A stretch of DNA of 64,000 nt from Aeromonas bivalvium (GTDB taxonomy: Bacteria > Pseudomonadota > Gammaproteobacteria > Enterobacterales > Aeromonadaceae), in contig NZ_CDBT01000008.1 in assembly GCF_000819765.1 (NCBI RefSeq), forward strand, positions 79,769-143,768, given 5' to 3'. Below are positions 57,928-64,000 of the stretch, piece by piece. The notes below the pieces were generated by a model. It saw only the letters and a list, made by a program, of their open reading frames with translations. It searched no databases and had not been told where the DNA came from. Numbering within the stretch: position 1 is the first letter of the stretch; each line of letters begins with the position of its first letter. A program made the position numbers and the translations under genes.

Positions 57928-58812
57928 TCACTGGGTCTCGGACTGGGCCGCGACATGGTTCTCCGGGATCTTGACCTGCAACTGCTGCAGGCGGCGCCGG
58001 TCGGCGTGCATCACCTTGAACAGGTAGCCGCCCAGCTCGATCTCCTCGCCCTTTTTCGGCAGATGGCTGAAGGCGTGCATCACCAGGCCACCCACGGTAT
58101 CCACCTCTTCATCGCTGAACTGGGTGCCGAAGAAGTCGTTGAAGTCCTCTATCTCGGTCAGGGCGCTGACCGAGAAGACCCGCTTGCTGATGCGGCGGAT
58201 CTCGTCCGGCTCGTCGTCATCGTCATCGAACTCGTCATCTATCTCGCCGACGATGAGTTCCAGTATGTCTTCAATGGTCACCAGACCCGAGACGCCGCCA
58301 AACTCGTCCACCACTATGGCCATGTGGTAGCGCTCCTCGCGAAACTCCTTGAGCAGGCGGTCGACCCGTTTGCTCTCGGGCACGATCACGGTCGGGCGCA
58401 GGATGTTTTCGAGGGCGAGGGGCTCGCTGGCATGGTGGGAACCAAAACCGAACGGCAGCAGATCCTTGGCGAGCAGTATGCCCTCCACATGATCCTTGTC
58501 TTCGTTGATCACCGGGAAACGGGAGTGACCCGACTCTATGATGACCGGCAGGAGTTCATCCACGGACTGGGATTTCTCTATGGTCACCATCTGGGAGCGG
58601 GGGATCATGATGTCGCGTACGCGCAGATCGGCGATCTCGAGCACACCCTCAATCATGTCCTTGGTGTCCTGATCGATGAGATCGCGCTCCTCGGCGTCGG
58701 CAATCACATCCACCAAATCGTTGCGGTCTTTTGGCTCGCCCTGGAAGAGTTGGCTGAGCTTGTCGAGCCAGGTTTTCTTCGGCGAGCCGGTACTAGGGTG
58801 ATCGTCGGTCAT
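57928..58812 (-). CDS. corC: CorC/YbeX family CBS-domain protein
   Basis: 294 residues with two CBS domains (about 70-200: MIPRSQMVTIEKSQSVDELL, RYHMAIVVDEFGGVSGLVTI) and a C-terminal CorC-HlyC domain. No membrane segment is present. It has been linked to magnesium/cobalt efflux and to ribosome maturation with YbeY. An acidic run (EIDDEFDDDDDEPDE) joins the domains. The order ybeZ-ybeY-corC is conserved. Confidence 0.95.
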   Translation of the reverse strand: MTDDHPSTGSPKKTWLDKLSQLFQGEPKDRNDLVDVIADAEERDLIDQDTKDMIEGVLEIADLRVRDIMIPRSQMVTIEKSQSVDELLPVIIESGHSRFPVINEDKDHVEGILLAKDLLPFGFGSHHASEPLALENILRPTVIVPESKRVDRLLKEFREERYHMAIVVDEFGGVSGLVTIEDILELIVGEIDDEFDDDDDEPDEIRRISKRVFSVSALTEIEDFNDFFGTQFSDEEVDTVGGLVMHAFSHLPKKGEEIELGGYLFKVMHADRRRLQQLQVKIPENHVAAQSETQ

Positions 58813-58913
58813 TTTTTCTCTTGGTTACTCATTTAAACATGCGGGAATAGTGTGTCTGCTACATGAGGATGACGGCGGCCTGTTTCAATGCCGTGACATG
58901 CCTCGGTCAGGGA

Positions 58914-59378
58914 TCAGGCTTCATCGTCGAGATAGGGATCCGCAAAGCCGAGCTCGGCCATGATATCGCGCTCGAGCGCCTCCATCTCCTCGGCTTCCTC
59001 ATCCTCGATATGGTCATAACCTAGCAGATGCAGACTGCCATGCACAACCATGTGGGCCCAGTGGGCCTCGAGGGGTTTGTTCTGCTCGGCGGCTTCCCGC
59101 TCCACCACCTGGCGGCAGATGACGAGATCGCCAAGCAGGGGCAGCTCCAGACCCGGCGGCGCCTCGAACGGGAAGGAGAGCACATTGGTCGGGCTGTCCT
59201 TGCCACGATAGGTGTGGTTGAGTTCGCGGCTCTCCGCCTCGTCCACCAGGCGTACCGTCACCTCGGCTTCCTGCTGAAAGCCGAGAAGGGTGCCGTCGAG
59301 CCAGGCTTGCAGCTGGGCCTGGCTCGGGAGGCCGGTCTCTTGCTCACAGGCCAGCTGCAGATCCAGGATCACGCTCAT
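58914..59378 (-). CDS. ybeY: Endoribonuclease YbeY
   Basis: Metal-dependent RNase needed for 16S rRNA 3'-end maturation and 70S quality control. 154 residues, with the zinc-binding H-x3-H-x5-H in [14 protein letters not shown] 59376-59378 overlaps the ybeZ stop by four bases. Confidence 0.97.
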   Translation of the reverse strand: MSVILDLQLACEQETGLPSQAQLQAWLDGTLLGFQQEAEVTVRLVDEAESRELNHTYRGKDSPTNVLSFPFEAPPGLELPLLGDLVICRQVVEREAAEQNKPLEAHWAHMVVHGSLHLLGYDHIEDEEAEEMEALERDIMAELGFADPYLDDEA

Positions 59379-60412
59379 TGTGCGCCCTCCTTGCCGGCGG
59401 CAGAGTTCGACCGGGCGGCCTGCTCGGCGTCGAACGCCTCGTAGGCCTGGACGATGCGAGCCACCACGGGGTGGCGCACCACGTCCCTGGATTCGAAGAA
59501 GTTGAAGGAGAGGCCATCGACCCCCTGCAGCACCTCGATGGCGTGGCGCAGGCCGGAGCGCATGTTGCGCGGCAGATCCACCTGGGTGATGTCACCGGTC
59601 ACCACCGCCTTGGAGTTGAAGCCGATGCGGGTCAGGAACATCTTCATCTGCTCCGTGGTGGTGTTCTGGGCCTCGTCGAGAATGATGAAGGCATCGTTCA
59701 GGGTGCGCCCGCGCATATAGGCGAGCGGCGCGACTTCGATGATGTTGCGCTCCATCAGCTTCTCCACCCGCTCGAAGCCAAGCATCTCGAACAGGGCGTC
59801 GTAGAGGGGGCGCAAGTAAGGATCCACCTTCTGGGAGAGATCTCCGGGCAGGAAGCCGAGCTTCTCCCCGGCTTCCACCGCGGGGCGGGTCAGCAGGATG
59901 CGCCGTATCTCCTGGCGCTCCAGGGCATCGACCGCGGCGGCGACCGCCAGATAGGTCTTGCCGGTCCCGGCGGGCCCGATGCCGAAGCTGATGTCGTGGC
60001 GCACTATGTTGCTGATGTACTGCGCCTGGTTCGGGCTGCGGGGCTTGATGAGACCGCGCTTGGTCTTGACCGTCACCGCCTTGTCGCCCCCCTGGGCGGG
60101 GGCCTCGTCATCCTGCTCCAGCACCCGGGACTCCTGCACCGCCAGGTGCACCATCTCGGGCTGGATGTCGCTCACCTTGCCCCCCTTGAGGGCCTGGGTC
60201 TCCACATAGAGGTGCTTGAGGATGGCGGCAGCCGCATCCACCTGGGCCTGTTTGCCCAGCAGCTGGAAGTGGTTGTTGCGATAGCTGATCTCGACGCCGA
60301 GCCGGCGTTCGAGCTGCTTGAGGTTGTCGTCGAAGGGGCCGCACAGGCTGGCGAGCCGCAGGTTGTCCGCGGGCTCCAGATGCAGGTTCAGGGTCGAGAT
60401 GTGTCGGGTCAA
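59375..60412 (-). CDS. ybeZ: PhoH-like ATPase YbeZ
   Basis: 345-residue PhoH-family ATPase that works with YbeY. Walker [20 protein letters not shown]. Walker [13 protein letters not shown]. The start codon is TTG (60410-60412), with GAGGA six bases upstream; [20 protein letters not shown] then aligns with E. coli YbeZ. An ATG 18 bases upstream is out of frame. A GC-rich hairpin (GATCGGCGGG/CCCGCCGATC) lies between it and miaB. Confidence 0.94.
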   Translation of the reverse strand: MTRHISTLNLHLEPADNLRLASLCGPFDDNLKQLERRLGVEISYRNNHFQLLGKQAQVDAAAAILKHLYVETQALKGGKVSDIQPEMVHLAVQESRVLEQDDEAPAQGGDKAVTVKTKRGLIKPRSPNQAQYISNIVRHDISFGIGPAGTGKTYLAVAAAVDALERQEIRRILLTRPAVEAGEKLGFLPGDLSQKVDPYLRPLYDALFEMLGFERVEKLMERNIIEVAPLAYMRGRTLNDAFIILDEAQNTTTEQMKMFLTRIGFNSKAVVTGDITQVDLPRNMRSGLRHAIEVLQGVDGLSFNFFESRDVVRHPVVARIVQAYEAFDAEQAARSNSAAGKEGAQ

Positions 60413-60463
60413 GGGATCCTCGTCTCATGAGCGAGATCGGCGGGTGCCCCGCCGATCCGGCGT

Positions 60464-61897
60464 TTAATGGGGGGTAAAACCGGCGACGCCGAGGGCATCG
60501 GGCACGTTGTCCGGACGACGGGCCAGGATCTCCCGGGGCGCGACGGCGACCCGCAAATCCATCTCGGCCTCACCGCGCAGCAGGGTGGCGCGCAGCGAGT
60601 GTGGCAGCACCTCGGTGATCTCCACGTCGGCGAAGCCGCCGATGAGGGAGCGGGGCCCCACGAAGTTGACCACTCGGTTGTTCTCGGTGCGACCGCGCAG
60701 CTGCATGGGATCCTGCTTGGAGGGGCCCTCCACCAGGATGCGCTGGCTGGTGCCCAGCATGGCGCGGCTGATCTGCATCGCCTGGTTGTTGATGACGTGC
60801 TGCAACCTGGCCAGGCGCGCCTTCTTCACCTCCATGTCGACATCGTCTGGCATGTCGGCGGCCGGGGTGCCGGGGCGCGGGCTGTAGATGAAGCTGAAGC
60901 TCATGTCGAAGTTCACCTCTTCGATGAGCTTCATGGTGGCCTCGAAGTCCTCGTCCGTCTCGTTGGGGAAGCCGACGATGAAGTCGGAACTGATGGTGAT
61001 GTCGGGACGGGCGGCGCGCAGGCGGCGGATCTTGGACTTGTACTCCAGCGCCGTGTGGGGACGCTTCATCATGGTCAGGATGCGATCCGATCCGCTCTGC
61101 ACCGGCAGATGCAGGAAGCTGACCACCTCTGGGGTGTCCTTGTAGACCTCGATGATGTCGTCGGTGAACTCGATGGGGTGGCTGGTGGTGTAGCGAATGC
61201 GGTCGATGCCGTCGATGGCGGCCACCAGGCGCAGCAGATCCGCGAAGGAGCAGATGCCGTCGTCATGGGTCGGGCCCCGGTAGGCGTTGACGTTCTGGCC
61301 GAGCAGGTTGACCTCGCGCACCCCCTGTTCGGCGAGCTGGGCGATCTCGTAGAGCACGTCGTCGAGCGGGCGGCTCACCTCCTCGCCACGGGTGTAGGGC
61401 ACCACGCAGAAGGAGCAGTATTTGGAGCAGCCTTCCATGATGGAGACAAAGGCGGTGGCCCCTTCGGCACGGGGCTCCGGCAGGCTGTCGAACTTCTCTA
61501 TCTCGGGGAAGGCGACGTCCACCTGGGCACCGCGACCCTCCTGCACCTGCTTGATCATGGCGGGCAGGCGATGCAGGGTCTGGGGGCCGAAGACGATGTC
61601 CACATAGGGGGCGCGGCTGCGAATGCTCTCCCCCTCCTGGGAGGCGACGCAGCCCCCCACCCCGATGACCAGATCGGGTTTGTCAGCCTTGAGCTTCTTC
61701 CAGCGACCGAGCTGGTGGAACACCTTCTCCTGGGCCTTCTCGCGAATGGAACAGGTGTTGAGCAGCAAGACGTCTGCTTCTTCCGGCTCGTCGGTGAGTT
61801 GATAGCCGTTGCTGGCATCCAGAAGGTCGGCCATCTTGGACGAGTCGTACTCGTTCATCTGGCAGCCCCAGGTTTTAATATGAAGTTTCTTGCTCAT
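60464..61897 (-). CDS. miaB: tRNA-2-methylthio-N6-dimethylallyladenosine synthase
   Basis: Radical SAM methylthiotransferase acting on A37 of tRNAs that read UNN codons. 477 residues. The MTTase domain cysteines are in [21 protein letters not shown] and [10 protein letters not shown]. The radical SAM motif is [19 protein letters not shown]. The TRAM domain is at the C-terminus. It diverges from ubiF. Confidence 0.97.
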   Translation of the reverse strand: MSKKLHIKTWGCQMNEYDSSKMADLLDASNGYQLTDEPEEADVLLLNTCSIREKAQEKVFHQLGRWKKLKADKPDLVIGVGGCVASQEGESIRSRAPYVDIVFGPQTLHRLPAMIKQVQEGRGAQVDVAFPEIEKFDSLPEPRAEGATAFVSIMEGCSKYCSFCVVPYTRGEEVSRPLDDVLYEIAQLAEQGVREVNLLGQNVNAYRGPTHDDGICSFADLLRLVAAIDGIDRIRYTTSHPIEFTDDIIEVYKDTPEVVSFLHLPVQSGSDRILTMMKRPHTALEYKSKIRRLRAARPDITISSDFIVGFPNETDEDFEATMKLIEEVNFDMSFSFIYSPRPGTPAADMPDDVDMEVKKARLARLQHVINNQAMQISRAMLGTSQRILVEGPSKQDPMQLRGRTENNRVVNFVGPRSLIGGFADVEITEVLPHSLRATLLRGEAEMDLRVAVAPREILARRPDNVPDALGVAGFTPH

Positions 61898-62153
61898 TGC
61901 TACTCTTGACTGTTTTTGAAAGCGACATGGTCAAAGGACCGGGCATTTTACCCCGCAATCTGGATACTGCCTAGCTAATATCCAGCTGGCACCTGCCCAT
62001 CCGGCCGGGATCTTGGCGAGCCAGGTCACTGCTTGCCAGGGCATCTTGGGGTATCATGGCCCGCAGATGCCGCGCCGTCCGCGCCACCTTGTTGTCACCC
62101 GTCCGCCCCTGGCGGGCCTTGCGCCTCGCGGCGCCCGTTTTCAGGAAGCAGCC

Positions 62154-63350
62154 ATGTCCGCAATGCAAGATGCCCAAACCGCCGCCCCCCAAGAGTGCGA
62201 TGTGATCATCGTCGGCGCCGGCATGGTGGGCGCCGCCACCGCCTGCCTGCTGGCAGGTCAGGGCCGCTCGGTGCGCCTCGTCGAGAGCCGCCTGCCCGCC
62301 CCCTTCTCCCCGGAGCAGCCACGGGATCTGCGGGTCTCCGCCATCAGTCAGGCCTCGGTTGCCCTGCTGGACCGCGCCTGTGCCTGGGAGCCGCTCAGGC
62401 AGATGCGATTGTGCCCCTATCGCCGACTGGAAACCTGGGAGCTGGATGGCAGCTCGACCGCCTTCGATGCCGCCACCCTGGGGTTGCCCCAGCTGGGTTA
62501 CATCATAGAGAACCGCCTGATCCAGCTCGCCTTGCTGCGTCGCATCGAGGCGCTTGCCCATATCCACCTTCACAGCCCGGCGACGGTGCACGGCCTCGCG
62601 CAGGACGGTGACGGAGTGGCCCTGACCCTGGCGGATGGCAGCGTGCTGCGGGGGCGCTGGTTGCTGGCCTGTGACGGCGCCGAGTCGCAGATTCGCCTGC
62701 TGGCGGGGATCGGCGTGTCCCGTTTCGAGTATCGCCAGCACTGCCTGCTGATCAATATCGACACCGATTTCGCGCAGGAGGACATCACCTGGCAGCAGTT
62801 CACCCCCAGCGGCCCGCGCGCCTTCCTGCCCCTGTCCGGCCAGCACGGCTCCCTGGTCTGGTATGACAGCCCGGCCCGGATCCGGGCCCTGGCCGCCATG
62901 GACAACGAGGCGCTGGCCACCGAGGTGCGCCGCCACTTCCCGGCCCGGCTCGGCGGTTTTACCGTGACCGGCAAGGGGAGCTTCCCCCTGGTGCGCCGCC
63001 ATGCCAACGCCTACCACGCCGATCGGGTGGTGCTGCTGGGGGACGCCGCCCACACCATCAACCCGCTGGCGGGGCAGGGCGTCAATCTGGGTTTCAAGGA
63101 CGTGGCCTGCTGGGTCGAGCTGCTGGAGAAGGCGGGGGCCGACTGGCACGACATCGCCCTGGCCGCACGCTATGAACGGCGCCGTCGCCCGGACAACCTG
63201 CTGATGCAGTCGGGGATGGACCTCTTCTACGGGGTGTTCAGCAACGAGATAGGGCCGCTCAAGCTGGCTCGCAACCTGGCCCTCAATCTGGCGGACAAGG
63301 CGGGCCCGCTCAAGGAGATGGCCCTGCGCTATGCTCTGGGGCTGGTGTAG
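62154..63350 (+). CDS. ubiF: FAD-dependent ubiquinone hydroxylase, UbiF type
   Basis: 398-residue flavin monooxygenase of ubiquinone synthesis. FAD motifs: DVIIVGAGMVGAATACLLAG, the D-G motif WLLACDGAESQIR, and GDAAHTINPLAGQGVNLGF. Position divergent from miaB matches E. coli ubiF (C6 hydroxylase) better than ubiH or visC, though sequence alone cannot fully separate them. ATG 62154 has AGGAAG upstream; the ORF from 62013 reads through the promoter region. Confidence 0.88.
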   Translation: MSAMQDAQTAAPQECDVIIVGAGMVGAATACLLAGQGRSVRLVESRLPAPFSPEQPRDLRVSAISQASVALLDRACAWEPLRQMRLCPYRRLETWELDGSSTAFDAATLGLPQLGYIIENRLIQLALLRRIEALAHIHLHSPATVHGLAQDGDGVALTLADGSVLRGRWLLACDGAESQIRLLAGIGVSRFEYRQHCLLINIDTDFAQEDITWQQFTPSGPRAFLPLSGQHGSLVWYDSPARIRALAAMDNEALATEVRRHFPARLGGFTVTGKGSFPLVRRHANAYHADRVVLLGDAAHTINPLAGQGVNLGFKDVACWVELLEKAGADWHDIALAARYERRRRPDNLLMQSGMDLFYGVFSNEIGPLKLARNLALNLADKAGPLKEMALRYALGLV

Positions 63351-63377
63351 CCGGGATTCAACGACGCGGAGGCAACC

Positions 63378-63962
63378 ATGACGGACAAGGCACTGCTGGT
63401 CATCGATTTCATCAAGGATCTCGCCCACCCGGATGGCAAGGTCGCGGCCTGCTCCCGCCATGTGCAGGAGCAGGATGCCATCACCCATGCCAACCAGGCG
63501 ATGGCCCATGCCAGGGCCCGGGGCTGGCTGGTGATCCTGGTGAAGGTGGGGTTCGAGGCCAACTATCATCTGCAACCCAAGGGCTCGCCCATTTTTGGCC
63601 GGGCCCAGGAGTTCGGTGCCCTGCGCCTCGATGGCGAGGGTGGGGAATTTCATCCCGATCTGGCGGTGCTAGGGACGGATCTGGTGCTGGAGAAGCCCAG
63701 AGTCAGCCCCTTCTACGGCACCGCCCTGGAAGCGGCGCTGCGGGTCAATGGCATCGAGCATCTCTACCTGTGCGGCATCAGCACCACGTGGGCCATTCAG
63801 GCCGCCGCCCGGGATGGCCACGATCGGGACTACGCCATCACCATACTGGAAGATGCCTGCGCCGCCGCCGATGCCAATGAGCATCATGCCTCCCTGCGCC
63901 AGCTCGGGCGTATCGCCGAGGTTATCCGGGTGGAACAGCTGGTCTCGGCGCAGGGGCGCTAG
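63378..63962 (+). CDS. Isochorismatase-like cysteine hydrolase
   Basis: 194-residue member of the isochorismatase/nicotinamidase fold. The probable catalytic triad is D10 (LLVIDFIKD), K106 (LEKPRVSPF) and C132 (LCGISTTWAI). The substrate is unknown; nicotinamide, a ureide or another amide are possible. ATG 63378 has GGAGG upstream, 27 bp after ubiF, so the two may be cotranscribed. Confidence 0.88.
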   Translation: MTDKALLVIDFIKDLAHPDGKVAACSRHVQEQDAITHANQAMAHARARGWLVILVKVGFEANYHLQPKGSPIFGRAQEFGALRLDGEGGEFHPDLAVLGTDLVLEKPRVSPFYGTALEAALRVNGIEHLYLCGISTTWAIQAAARDGHDRDYAITILEDACAAADANEHHASLRQLGRIAEVIRVEQLVSAQGR

Positions 63963-64000
63963 GGCCAGGTCAGCCAACGCCCACCAGGCAACAAGGCCGA

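Noticed and set aside
61898..62153. tRNA genes near ubiF, as in E. coli
   Set aside because: I found no cloverleaf or T-loop consensus in the interval.

Overview
The window is GC-rich chromosomal DNA from a gammaproteobacterium, most likely Aeromonas or a close relative. The evidence is a dnaB-alr pair, a complete ttrRS/ttrBCA tetrathionate respiration locus, the leuS-lptE-holA-nadD-rsfS-rlmH-mrdA-rodA-mltB-rlpA-dacA-ybeD-lipB-lipA chain in its usual order, and divergent miaB/ubiF. I saw no tRNA, rRNA, CRISPR array, transposase, integrase or prophage gene. Almost all of the DNA codes for housekeeping or respiratory proteins.

Layout. 1-2359: lysS (3' end outside the window) and prfB, with its +1 frameshift site, on the minus strand. 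2.6-9 kb: a chemoreceptor, a Tim44-like protein, dnaB and alr. 9-16 kb: trifunctional putA, a PhnB-like protein, fumC. 15.5-19.3 kb: a MarR regulator with its own promoter/operator, an EmrAB-type efflux pair and a DM13 protein. 19.3-28 kb: pepE, then ttrSR divergent from ttrBCA. 28-31 kb: a lipoprotein of the exonuclease-endonuclease-phosphatase fold, an L,D-transpeptidase and a glyoxalase-like protein. 31.3-35 kb: a divergent TldD/PmbA metalloprotease pair and a flavodoxin. 35.2-40.7 kb: xerD, mscL, recJ, an alpha/beta hydrolase, a Gfo/Idh/MocA oxidoreductase. 40.8-55.5 kb: the lipoate, peptidoglycan-elongation, NAD and LPS-assembly cluster on the minus strand. 55.6-64 kb: a YbeL zinc-ribbon protein, lnt, corC-ybeY-ybeZ-miaB, ubiF and a cysteine hydrolase.

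How the genes work together. TtrS/TtrR should sense tetrathionate and switch on TtrABC under anaerobiosis. MrdA (PBP2), RodA, MltB, RlpA and DacA build and trim the lateral wall. LipB and LipA make protein-bound lipoate. LptE helps LPS reach the surface, and Lnt finishes lipoproteins. The YbeZ/YbeY/CorC/MiaB group serves RNA maturation and tRNA modification.

The most unusual feature has no standard name. At seven genes, a short diverged copy of the gene's own end lies beside the intact gene. The 3' ends are repeated after dnaB (once), alr (twice), the tldD-like gene, the pmbA-like gene, rodA, and fldB (four tandem units of about 63 bp). The 5' end of holA is repeated before the intact holA. 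In alr, rodA and holA every difference I can count in the aligned cores is synonymous. The copies therefore look like ends of once-functional alleles rather than duplications that decayed in place. I interpret them as scars of allele replacement in which one junction was illegitimate and survived because it fell at a gene boundary. This is an inference and can be tested by comparing strains.
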